This document shows, piece by piece, positions 46,831 to 58,928 of a stretch of 64,000 nucleotides of DNA. The stretch lies in assembly GCA_920105625.2 (NCBI GenBank), contig OV050032.1:93418542-93482541 (forward strand), in the 5' to 3' direction. The notes below the pieces were generated by a model, which was not told where the DNA came from, searched no databases, and saw only the letters and a list, made by a program, of their open reading frames with translations. The translations under genes were made by a program, and so were the position numbers. Origin of the DNA: Clusia tigrina (lineage: Eukaryota > Arthropoda > Insecta > Diptera > Clusiidae). Position 1 is the stretch's first letter; each line of letters begins with the position of its first letter.

Positions 46831-49214
46831 CTTCAAACGCCCCTAACTTCTATACGGTTCGTCCTACACAAATCAAAGTTTGCAACATACAAATGCTTGT
46901 AACTTTTTACTGGAGCGTCATAAAGCCTTGAATATTTGTAACAATAAAGTACTCGAGCCTCTTGTCAATTTAAGCTATCGCTCAAAGCTATGCTACCCTT
47001 GAGTCCCTAATCAAACACTGATAAAACTTCAAATGGTCCTAACTTCTTTACGGTACGTCCTACACCTATCAAAGTTGGCAACATACAAATGCTTGTAACT
47101 TTTTACTGGAGCGTCATAAAACGTTGAAATTTTGTAACAATGAAGTACTCGAGCCTCTTGTCAATTTAAGCCATCGCTCAAATCTATGCTACCCTAGAGT
47201 CTCAAATCAAACACTGATAAAACTTCAAATGGCCCTAACTTCTTTACGGTACATCCTACACCTATCAAAGTTGGCAACATTCAAATGCTTGTAACCTTTT
47301 ACTGGAGCGTCATAAAACCTTGAAATTTTGTAACAATAAAGTACTTTAGCCTCTTGTCAATTTAAACCATCGCTCAAAGCTATGCTACCCTTGAGTCCCA
47401 AAGCAAACACTGATAAAACTTCAAATGGCCCTAACTTCTATACGGTACGTCCTACACCTATCAAAGTTTGCAACATACAAATGCTTGTAACTTTTTACTG
47501 GAGCGTCATAAAACCTTGAAATTTTGTAACAATAAAGTACTCTAGCCTCTTGTCAATTTAAGACATCGCTCAAAGCTATGCTACCCTTGAGTGCCAAAGC
47601 AAACACTGATAAAACTTCAAATGGCCCTAACTTCTATACGGTACGTCCTACACCTATCAAAGTTTGCAACATACAAATGCTTGTAACTTTTTACTGGAGC
47701 GTCATAAAACGTTGAAATTTTGTAACAATGAAGTACTCGAGCCTCTTGTCAATTTAAGCTTTAGCTCAAAGCTATGCTACCCTTGAGTCCCAAATCAAAC
47801 ACTGATAAAACTTCAAATGGCCCTAACTTTTATACGGTACGTCCTACACCTATCAAAGTTTGCAACATACACATGCTTGTAACTTTTTACTGGAGCGTCA
47901 TAAAACCATGAAATTTTGTAACAATAAAGTACTCGAGCCTCTTGTCAATTTAAGCCATCGCTCAAAGCTATGCTACCCTTGAGTCCCAAATCAAACACTG
48001 ATAAAACTTCCAATGGCCCTAACTTCTATACGGTACGTCCTACACCTATCAAAGTTTGCAACATACAAATGCTTGTAACTTTTTACTGGAGCGTCATAAA
48101 ACCTTGAAATTTTGTAATAATAAAGTGCCCGAGCCTCTTGTCAATTTAAGCTATCGCTCAAAGCTATGCTACGCTTGAGTCCCAAATCAAACACTGATAA
48201 AACTTCAAATGGCCCTAACTTCTATACGGTACGTCCTACAACTATCAAAGTTTGCAACATACAAATGCTTGTAACTTTTTACGGGAGCTTCATAAAACCT
48301 TGAAATTTTGTAACAATGAAGTACTCGAGCCTCTTGTCAATTTAAGCCATCGCTCAAAGCTATGCTACCCTAGAGTCTCAAATCAAACACTGATAAAACT
48401 TCAAATGGCCCTAACTTCTTTACGGTACATCCTACACCTATCAAAGTTGGCAACATTCAAATGCTTGTAACTTTTTACTGGAGCGTCATAAAACCTTGAA
48501 ATTTTGTAACAATAAAGTACTCGAGCATCTTTTCAGTTTAAGCTATCGCTCAAAGCTATGCTTCGCTTGAGTCCCAACTCAAACACTGATAAAACTTCAA
48601 ATGGCCCTAACGTCTATACGGTACGTCCTACACCTATCAAAGTTTGCAACATACAAATGCTTGTAACTTTTTACTGGAGCTTCATAAAACCTTGAAATTT
48701 TGTAACAATAAAGTACTCGAGCATCTTGTCAATTTAAGTTATCGCTCAAAACTATGCTACACTAGAGTCCCAAATCAAACATTGATAAAACTTCAAACGC
48801 CCCTAACTTCTATACGGTACGTCCTACACCTATCAAAGTTTGCAACATACAAATGCTTGTAACTTTTTACTGGAGCGTCATAGAACCTTGAAATTTTGTA
48901 ACAATAAAGTACTCGAGCCTCTTGTCAATTTAAGCCATCGCTCAAAGCTATGCTACCCTAGAGTCCCAAATCAAACACTGATAAAACTTCAAACGCCCCT
49001 AACTTCTATACGGTACGTCCTACACCTATCAAAGTTTGCAACATACAAATGCTTGTAACTTTTTACTGGAGCGTCATAAAACCTTGAAATTTTGTAACAA
49101 TAAAGTACTCTAGCTTCTTGTCAATTTAAGCCATCGCTCAAAGCTATGCTACCCTTGAGTCCCAAAGCAAACACTGATAAAACTTCAAATGGCCCTAACT
49201 TCTATACGCTACGT

Positions 49215-49771
49215 CCTACACCTATCAAAGTTTGCAACATACAAATGCTTGTATCTTTTAACTGGAGCGTCATAAAACCTTGAAATTTTTGTAACAATAA
49301 AGTACTCGAGCATCTTGTCAATTTAAGTTATCGCTCAAAGCTATGCTACCCTAGAGTCCCAAATCAATTACTGATAAAACTTCAAACGCCCCTAACTTCT
49401 CTACGGTACGTCCTACACCTATCAAAGTTTGCAACATACAAATGCTTGTAACTTTTTACTGGAGCGTCATAAAACCTTGAAGTTTTGTAACAATAAAGTA
49501 CTCGAGCACCTTGTCAATTTAAGTTATCGCTCAAAACTATGCTACCCTAGAGTCCCAAATCTAACACTGATAAAACTTCAAACGCCCCTAACTTCTTTAC
49601 GGTACGTCCTACACCTATCAAAGTTTGCAACATACAAATGCTTGTAACTTTTTACTGGAGCGTCATAAAACCTTGAAATTTTGTAACAATGAAGTACTTG
49701 AGCCTCTTGTCAATTTAACTTATCGCTCAAAACTATGCTACCCTAGAGTCCCAAATCAAACACTGATAAAA
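49215..49771 (-). repeat. Duplicate segment, partner of 46275-46830
   Basis: Same marker order, with a single-base insertion (GAAATTTTTG) that produces the only 197-bp monomer I found in arm 2. Confidence 0.75.
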
Positions 49772-50029
49772 CTTCAAATGGCCCTAACTTCTTTACGGTA
49801 CGTCCTACACCTATCAAAGTTTGCAACATACAAATGCTTGTAACTTTTTACTGGAGTGTTATAAAACCTTGAAATTTTGTAACAATAAAGTACTCGAGCC
49901 TCTTGTCAATTTAAGCTTTAGCTCAAAGCTATGCTACCCTTGAGTCCCAAATCAAACACTGATAAAACTTCAAATGGCCCTAACTTTTATACGGTACGTC
50001 CTACACCTATCAAAGTTTGCAACATACAC

Positions 50030-50790
50030 ATGCTTGTAACTTTTTACTGGAGCGTCATAAAACCATGAAATTTTGTAACAATAAAGTACTCGAGCCTCTT
50101 GTCAATTTAAGCCATCGCTCAAAGCTATGCTACCCTTGAGTCCCAAATCAAACACTGATAAAACTTCAAATGGCCCTAACTTCTATACGGTACGTCCTAC
50201 ACCGTTCAAAGTTTGCAACATACAAATGCTTGTAACTTTTTACTGGAGAGTCATAAAACCTTGAAATTTTGTAATAATAAAGTACCCTAGCCTCTTGTCA
50301 ATTTAAGCTATCGCTCAAAGCTATGCTACGCTTGAGTCCCAAATCAAACACTGATAAAACTTCAAATGGCCCTAACTTCTATACGGTACGTCCTACACCT
50401 ATCAAAGTTTGCAACATACAAATGCTTGTAACTTTTTACGGGAGCGTCATAAAACCTTGAAATTTTGTAACAATGAAGTACTCGAGCCTCTCGTCAATTT
50501 AAGCCATCGCTCAAAGCTATGCTACCCTAGAGTCCCAAATCAAACACTGATAAAACTTCAAGCGCCCCTAACTTCTATACGGTACGTCCTACACCTATCA
50601 AAGTTTGCAACATAGAAATGCTTGTAACTTTTTACTGGAGCGTCATAAAACCTTGAAATTTTGTAACAATAAAGTACTCTAGCCTCTTGTCAATTTAAGC
50701 CATCGCTCAAAGCTATGCTACCCTTGAGTCCCAAAGCAAACACTGATAAAACTTCAAATGGCCCTAACTTCTGTACGGTACGTCCTACAC
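50030..50790 (-). repeat. 1568-bp offset duplicate, copy 1
   Basis: Contains ACCATGAAATTTTG (50062), AATAATAAAGTACCC, CTACGCTTGAG, TTTTTACGGGAGCG and the rare CTCTCGTCAATTTAAG, all recurring 1568 bp (eight monomers) later. Confidence 0.78.
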
Positions 50791-51597
50791 CTATCAAAGT
50801 TTGCAACATACAAATGCTTGTATCTTTTTCCTGGAGCGTCATAAAACCTGGAAATTTTGTAACAATAAAGTACTCGAGCCTCTTGTCAATTTAAGCCATC
50901 GCTCAATGCTATGCTACCCTTGAGTCCCAAATCAAACACTGATAAAACTTCAAATGGCCCTAACTTCTATACGGTACGTCCTACACCTATCAAAGTTTGC
51001 AACATACAAATGCTTGTATCTTTTTACTGGAGCGTCATAAAACCTTGAAGTTTTGTAACAATAAAGTTCTCGAACCTCTTGTCAATTTAAGCCATCGCTC
51101 AAAGCTATGCTACCCTTGAGTCCCAAATCAAACACTGATAAACTTTCAAATGGCCCTAATTACTATACGGTACATCCTACACCTATCAAAGTTTGCAACA
51201 TACAAATGCTTGTATCTTTTAACTGGAGCGTCATAAAACCTTGAAGTTTTGTAACAATAAAGTACTCGAGCACCTTGTCAATTTAAGTTATCGCTCAAAA
51301 CTATGCTACCCTAGAGTCCCAAATCTAACACTGATAAAACTTCAAACGCCCCTAACTTCTTTACGGTACGTCCTACACCTATCAAAGTTTGCAACATACA
51401 AATGCTTGTAACTTTTTACTGGAGCGTCATAAAACCTTGAAATTTTGTAACAATGAAGTACTTGAGCCTCTTGTCAATTTAACTTATCGCTCAAAACTAT
51501 GCTACCCTAGAGTCCCAAATCTAACACTGATAAAACTTCAAACGCCCCTAACTTCTTTACGGTACGTCCTACACCTATCAAAGTTTGCAACATACAA

Positions 51598-52358
51598 ATG
51601 CTTGTAACTTTTTACTGGAGCGTCATAAAACCATGAAATTTTGTAACAATAAAGTACTCGAGCCTCTTGTCAATTTAAGCCATCGCTCAAAGCTATGCTA
51701 CCCTTGAGTCCCAAATCAAACACAGATAAAACTTCAAATGGCCCTAACTTCTATACGGTACGTCCTACACCTATCAAAGTTTGCAACATACAAATGCTTG
51801 TAACTTTTTACTGGAGCGTCATAAAACCTTGAAATTTTGTAATAATAAAGTACCCGAGCCTCTTGTCAATTTAAGCTATCGCTCAAAGCTATGCTACGCT
51901 TGAGTCCCAAATCAAACACTGATAAAACTTCAAATGGCCCTAACTTCTATACGGTACGTCCTACACCTATCAAAGTTTGCAACATACAAATGCTTGTAAC
52001 TTTTTACGGGAGCGTCATAAAACCTTGAAATTTTGTAACAATGAAGTACTCGAGCCTCTCGTCAATTTAAGCCATCGCTCAAAGCTATGCTACCCTAGAG
52101 TCCCAAATCAAACACTGATAAAACTTCAAACGCCCCTAACTTCTGTACGGTACGTCCTACACCTATCAAAGTTTGCAACATACAAATGCTTGTAACTTTT
52201 TACTGGAGCGTCATAAAACCTTGAAATTTTGTAACAATAAAGTACTCTAGCCTCTTGTCAATTTAAGCCATCGCTCAAAGCTATGCTACCCTTGAGTCCC
52301 AAAGCAAACACTGATAAAACTTCAAATGGCCCTAACTTCTATACGGTACGTCCTACAC
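51598..52358 (-). repeat. 1568-bp offset duplicate, copy 2
   Basis: ACCATGAAATTTTG is at 51630, and CTCTCGTCAATTTAAG recurs in the same place relative to the other marks. It ends at the 96-bp deletion. Confidence 0.78.
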
Positions 52359-52451
52359 CTATCAAAGCTTTAGCTCAAAGCTATGCTACCCTTGAGTCCC
52401 AAATCAAACACTGATAAAACTTCAAATGGCCCTAACTTTTATACGGTACGT
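52352..52451 (-). repeat. 100-bp monomer remnant (96-bp deletion)
   Basis: CCTATCAAAG joins directly to CTTTAGCTCAAAGC, so everything from TTTGCAACAT to AATTTAAG is missing. The two ends share AAG. The remnant is almost exactly half a monomer. Confidence 0.9.
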
Positions 52452-54138
52452 CCTACACCTATCAAAGTTTGCAACATACACATGCTTGTAACTTTTTACT
52501 GGAGCGTCATAAAACCATGAAATTTTGTAACAATAAAGTACTCGAGCCTCTTGTCAATTTAAGCCATCGCTCAAAGCTATGCTACCCTTGAGTCCCAAAT
52601 CAAACACTGATAAAACTTCAAATGGCCCTAACTTCTATACGGTACGTCCTACACCTATCAAAGTTTGCAACATACAAATGCTTGTAACTTTTTACTGGAG
52701 CGTCATAAAACCTTGAAGTTTTGTAACAATAAAGTACTCGAGCACCTTGTCAATTTAAGTTATCGCTCAAAACTATGCTACCCTAGAGTCCCAAATCTAA
52801 CACTGATGAAACTTCAAACGCCCCTAACTTTTTTACGGTACGTCCTACACCTATCAAAGTTTGCAACATACAAATGCTTGTAACTTTTTACTGGAGCGTC
52901 ATAAAACCTTGAAATTTTGTAACAATGAAGTACTTGAGCCTCTTGTCAATTTAACTTATCGCTCAAAACTATGCTACCCTAGAGTCCCAAATCAAACACT
53001 GATAAAACTTCAAACGCCCTTAACTTCTATACGGTTCGTCCTACACAAATCAAAGTTTGCAACATACAAATGCTTGTAACTTTTTACTGGAGCGTCATAA
53101 AGCCTTGAATATTTGTAACAATAAAGTACTCGAGCCTCTTCTCAATTTAAGCTATCGCTCAAAGCTATGCTACCCGTGAGTCCCTAATCAAACACTGATA
53201 AAACTTCAAATGGCCCTAACTTCTTTACGGTACGTCCTACACCTATCAAAGTTGGCAACATACAAATGCTTGTAACTTTTTACTGGAGCGTCATAAAATG
53301 TTGAAATTTTGTAACAATGAAGTACTCGAGCCTCTTGTCAATTTAAGCTATCGCTCAAAGCTATGCTACCCTTGAGTCCCAAATCAAACACTGATAAAAC
53401 TTCTAACGCCGCTAACTTCTTTACGGTACATCCTACACCTATCAAAGTTTGCAACATACAAATGCTTGTAACTTTTTACTGGAGCGTTATAAAACCTTGA
53501 AATTTTGTAACAATAAAGTACTCGAGCCTCTTGTCAATTTAAGCTTTAGCTCAAAGCTATGCTACCCTTGAGTCCCAAATCAAACACTGATAAAACTTCA
53601 AATGGCCCTAACTTTTATACGGTACGTCCTACACCTATCAAAGTTTGCAACATACACATGCTTGTAACTTTTTACTGGAGCGTCATAAAACCATGAAATT
53701 TTGTAACAATAAAGTACTCGAGCCTCTTGTCAATTTAAGCCATCGCTCAAAGCTATGCTACCCTTGAGTCCCAAATCAAACACTGATAAAACTTCAAATG
53801 GCCCTAACTTCTATACGGTACGTCCTACACCTATCAAAGTTTGCAACATACAAATGCTTGTAACTTTTTACTGGAGCGTCATAAAACCTTGAAATTTTGT
53901 AATAATAAAGTACCCGAGCCTCTTGTCAATTTAAGCTATCGCTCAAAGCTATGCTACGCTTGAGTCCCAAATCAAACACTGATAAAACTTCAAATGGCCC
54001 TAACTTCTATACGGTGCATCCTACACCTATCAAAGTTTGCAACATACAAATGCTTGTAACTTTTTTCGGGAGCGTCATAAAACCTTGAAATTTTGTAACA
54101 ATGAAGTACTCGAGCCTCTTGTCAATTTAAGCCATCGC
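52375..54138 (-). repeat. 1764-bp (9-monomer) tandem duplication, copy 1
   Basis: Begins at the 96-bp deletion. Contains CATACACATGC, ACCATGAAATTTTG, GATGAAACTTC, ACGGTTCGTCCTACACAAATC, AAGCCTTGAATATTTG, TCTTCTCAATTTAAGC and CTTCTAACGCCGC in order. All of these recur exactly 1764 bp later. Confidence 0.88.
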
Positions 54139-55920
54139 TCAAAGCTATGCTACCCTTGAGTCCCAAATCAAACACTGATAAAACTTCAAATGGCCCTAAC
54201 TTTTATACGGTACGTCCTACACCTATCAAAGTTTGCAACATACACATGCTTGTAACTTTTTACTGGAGCGTCATAAAACCATGAAATTTTGTAACAATAA
54301 AGTACTCGAGCCTCTTGTCAATTTAAGCCATCGCTCAAAGCTATGCTACCCTTGAGTCCCAAATCAAACACTGATAAAACTTCAAATGGCCCTAACTTCT
54401 ATACGGTACGTCCTACACCTATCAAAGTTTGCAACATACAAATGCTTGTAACTTTTTACTGGAGCGTCATAAAACCTTGAAGTTTTGTAACAATAAAGTA
54501 CTCGAGCACCTTGTCAATTTAAGTTATCGCTCAAAACTATGCTACCCTAGAGTCCCAAATCTAACACTGATGAAACTTCAAACGCCCCTAACTTTTTTAC
54601 GGTACGTCCTACACCTATCAAAGTTTGCAACATACAAATGCTTGTAACTTTTTACTGGAGCGTCATAAAACCTTGAAATTTTGTAACAATGAAGTACTTG
54701 AGCCTCTTGTCAATTTAACTTATCGCTCAAAACTATGCTACCCTAGAGTCCCAAATCAAACACTGATAAAACTTCAAACGCCCTTAACTTCTATACGGTT
54801 CGTCCTACACAAATCAAAGTTTGCAACATACAAATGCTTGTAACTTTTTACTGGAGCGTCATAAAGCCTTGAATATTTGTAACAATAAAGTACTCGAGCC
54901 TCTTCTCAATTTAAGCTATCGCTCAAAGCTATGCTACCCTTGAGTCCCTAATCAAACACTGATAAAACTTCAAATGGCCCTAACTTCTTTACGGTACGTC
55001 CTACACCTATCAAAGTTGGCAACATACAAATGCTTGTAACTTTTTACTGGAGCGTCATAAAATGTTGAAATTTTGTAACAATGAAGTACTCGAGCCTCTT
55101 GTCAATTTAAGCTATCGCTCAAAGCTATGCTACCCTTGAGTCCCAAATCAAACACTGATAAAACTTCTAACGCCGCTAACTTCTTTACGGTACATCCTAC
55201 ACCTATCAAAGTTTGCAACATACAAATGCTTGTAACTTTTTACTGGAGCGTTATAAAACCTTGAAATTTTGTAACAATAAAGTACTCGAGCCTCTTGTCA
55301 ATTTAAGCTTTAGCTCAAAGCTATGCTACCCTTGAGTCCCAAATCAAACACTGATAAAACTTCAAATGGCCCTAACTTTTATACGGTACGTCCTACACCT
55401 ATCAAAGTTAGCAACATACACATGCTTGTAACTTTTTACTGGAGCGTCATAAAACCATGAAATTTTGTAACAATAAAGTACTCGAGCCTCTTGTCAATTT
55501 GAGCCATCGCTCAAAGCTATGCTACCCTTGAGTCCCAAATCAAACACTGATAAAACTTCAAATGGCCCTAACTTCTATACGGTACGTCCTACACCTATCA
55601 AAGTTTGCAACATACAAATGCTTGTAACTTTTTACTGGAGCGTCATAAAACCTTGAAATTTTGTAATAATAAAGTACCCGAGCCTCTTGTCAATTTAAGC
55701 TATCGCTCAAAGCTATGCTACGCTTGAGTCCCAAATCAAACACTGATAAAACTTCAAATGGCCCTAACTTCTATACGGTGCATCCTACACCTATCAAAGT
55801 TTGCAACATACAAATGCTTGTAACTTTTTTCGGGAGCGTCATAAAACCTTGAAATTTTGTAACAATGAAGTACTCGAGCCTCTTGTCAATTTAAGCCATC
55901 GCTCAAAGCTATGCTACCCT
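54139..55920 (-). repeat. 1764-bp tandem duplication, copy 2
   Basis: Near-identical to copy 1. The differences I noticed are TACCCTTGAG near 54935 (TACCCGTGAG in copy 1), GTTAGCAACATACAC near 55407 (GTTTGC in copy 1) and TTTGAGCCATC near 55499 (TTTAAG in copy 1). Recent by this measure. Confidence 0.88.
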
Positions 55921-57535
55921 AGAGTCCCAAATCAAACACTGATAAAACTTCAAACGCCCCTAACTTCTATACGGTACGTCCTACACCTATCAAAGTTTGC
56001 AACATACAAATGCTTGTAACTTTTTACTGGAGCGTCATAAAACCTTGAAATTTTGTAACAATAAAGTACTCTAGCCTCTTGTCAATTTAAGCCATCGCTC
56101 AAAGCTATGCTACCCTTGAGTCCCAAAGCAAACACTGATAAAACTTCAAATGGCCCTAACTTCTATACGGTACGTCCTACACCTATCAAAGTTTGCAACA
56201 TACAAATGCTTGTATCTTTTTCCTGGAGCGTCATAAAACCTTGAAATTTTGTAACAATAAAGTACTCGAGCCTCTTGTCAATTTAAGCCATCGCTCAATG
56301 CTATGCTACCCTTGAGTCCCAAATCAAACACTGATAAAACTTCAAATGGCCCTAACTTCTATACGGTACGTCCTACACCTATCAAAGTTTGCAACATACA
56401 AATGCTTGTATCTTTTTACTGGAGCGTCATAAAACCTTGAAGTTTTGTAACAATAAAGTTCTCGAACCTCTTGTCAATTTAAGCCATCGCTCAAAGCTAT
56501 GCTACCCTTGAGTCCCAAATCAAACACTGATAAACTTTCAAATGGCCCTAATTACTATACGGTACATCCTACACCTATCAAAGTTTGCAACATACAAATG
56601 CTTGTATCTTTTAACTGGAGCGTCATAAAACCTTGAATTTTTGTAACAATAAAGTACTCGAGCATCTTGTCAATTTAAGTTATCGCTCAAAGCTATGCTA
56701 CCCTAGAGTCCCAAATCAAATACTGATAAAACTTCAAACGCCCCTAACTTCTCTACGGTACGTCCTACACCTATCAAAGTTTGCAACATACAAATGCTTG
56801 TAACTTTTTACTGGAGCGTCATAAAACCTTGAAGTTTTGTAACAATAAAGTTCTCGAGCACCTTGTCAATTTAAGTTATCGCTCAAAACTATGCTACCCT
56901 AGAGTCCCAAATCTAACACTGATAAAACTTCAAACGCCCCTAACTTCTTTACGGTACATCCTACACCTATCAAAGTTTGCAACATACAAATGCTTGTAAC
57001 TTTTTACTGGAGCGTCATAAAACCTTGAAATTTTGTAACAATGAAGTACTTGAGCCTCTTGTCAATTTAACTTATCGCTCAAAACTATGCTACCCTAGAG
57101 TCCCAAATCAAACACTGATAAAACTTCAAACGCCCCTAACTTCTATACGGTTCGTCCTACACAAATCAAAGTTTGCAACATACAAATGCTTGTAACTTTT
57201 TACTGGAGCGTCATAAAGCCTTGAATATTTGTAACAATAAAGTACTCGAGCCTCTTGTCAATTTAAGCTATCGCTCAAAGCTATGCTACCCTTGAGTCCC
57301 TAATCAAACACTGATAAAACTTCAAATGGCTCTAAATTCTTTACGGTACGTCCTACACCTATCAAAGTTGGCAACATACAAATGCTTGTAACTTTTTACT
57401 GGAGCGTCATAAAACGTTGAAATTTTGTAACAATGAAGTACTCGAGCCTCTTGTCAATTTAAGCTATCGCTCAAAGCTATGCTACCCTTGAGTCCCAAAT
57501 CAAACACTGATAAAACTTCTAACGCCCCTAACTTC
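55205..57535 (-). repeat. 3724-bp offset duplication, copy 1 (about 2.3 kb)
   Basis: TTTGAGCCATC, ACGGTGCATCC, TTTTTTCGGGAGCG, CTCAATGCTATGC, GTTCTCGAACCTC, TTTAACTTATCGC and GGCTCTAAATTC follow in order. The same series recurs 19 monomers later. Confidence 0.85.
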
Positions 57536-57749
57536 TTTACGGTACGTCCTACACCTATCAAAGTTTGCAACATACAAATGCTTGTAACTTTTTACTGGAG
57601 CGTTATAAAACCTTGAAATTTTGTAACAATAAAGTACTCGAGCCTCTTGTCAATTTAAGCTTTAGCTCAAAGCTATGCTACCCTTGAGTCCCAAATCAAA
57701 CACTGATAAAACTTCAAATGGCCCTAACTTTTATACGGTACGTCCTACA

Positions 57750-58760
57750 CCTATCAAAGTTTGCAACATACACATGCTTGTAACTTTTAACTGGAGCGTC
57801 ATAAAACCATGAAATTTTGTAACAATAAAGTACTCGAGCCTCTTGTCAATTTAAGCCATCGCTCAAAGCTATGCTACCCTTCAGTCCCAAATCAAACACT
57901 GATAAAACTTCAAATGGCCCTAACTTCTATACGGTACGTCCTACACCTATCAAAGTTTGCAACATACAAATGCTTGTAACTTTTTACTGGAGCGTCATAA
58001 AACCTTGAAATTTTGTAATAATAAAGTACCCGAGCCTCTTGTCAATTTAAGCTATCGCTCAAAGCTATGCTACCCTTGAGTCCCTAATCAAACACTGATA
58101 AAACTTCAAATGGCCCTAACTTCTTTACGGTACGTCCTACACCTATCAAAGTTGGCAACATACAAATGCTTGTAACTTTTTACTGGAGCGTCATAAAATG
58201 TTGAAATTTTGTAACAATGAAGTACTCGAGCCTCTTGTCAATTTAAGCTATCGCTCAAAGCTATGCTACCCTTGAGTCCCAAATCAAACACTGATAAAAC
58301 TTCTAACGCCGCTAACTTCTTTACGGTACGTCCTACACCTATCAAAGTTTGCAACATACAAATGCTTATAACTTTTTACTGGAGCGTTATAAAATCTTGA
58401 AATTTTGTAACAATAAAGTACTCGAGCCTCTTGTCAATTTAAGCTTTAGCTCAAAGCTATGCTACCCTTGAGTCCCAAATCAAACACTGATAAAACTTCA
58501 AATGGCCCTAACTTTTATACGGTACGTCCTACACCTATCAAAGTTTGCAACATACACATGCTTGTAACTTTTTACTGGAGCGTCATAAAACCATGAAATT
58601 TTGTAACAATAAAGTACTCGAGCCTCTTGTCAATTTGAGCCATCGCTCAAAGCTATGCTACCCTTGAGTCCCAAATCAAACACTGATAAAACTTCAAATG
58701 GCCCTAACTACTATACGGTACGTCCTACACCTATCAAAGTTTGCAACATACAAATGCTTG
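57750..58760 (-). repeat. 4900-bp offset duplicate, copy 1
   Basis: CACATGCTTGTAACTTTTAAC (57772 onward), AATAATAAAGTACCC, AAAATGTTGAAATTTTG, CTTCTAACGCCGC and GCTTTAGCTC, all found again 25 monomers later. Confidence 0.82.
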
Positions 58761-58928
58761 TAACTTTTTACTGGAGCGTCATAAAACCTTGAAATTTTGT
58801 AATAATAAAGTACTCGAGCCTCTTGTCAATTTAAGCTTTAGCTCAAAGCTATGCTACCCTTGAGTCCCAAATCAAACACTGATAAAACTTCAAATGGCCC
58901 TAACTTCTATACGGTACGTCCTACACCT

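Larger units (their letters stand above)
45295..52351 (-). repeat. Arm 2, proximal part: 36 monomers in register
   Basis: The CCTACACC mark runs at 196-bp steps from 45295 to 49215, shifts by one base (197) at 49412 because of GAAATTTTTG near 49285, and then runs at 196 to 52352. Variants come in recurring combinations: GTTCTCGAACCTC with TAATTACTATACGG, CAAATACTG with TTCTCTACGG, AAGTGCTTGAGCC or AAGTACTTGAGCC with TTTAACTTATCGC, and CCAAAGCAAACACTG. Nothing other than the satellite is present. Confidence 0.88.
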
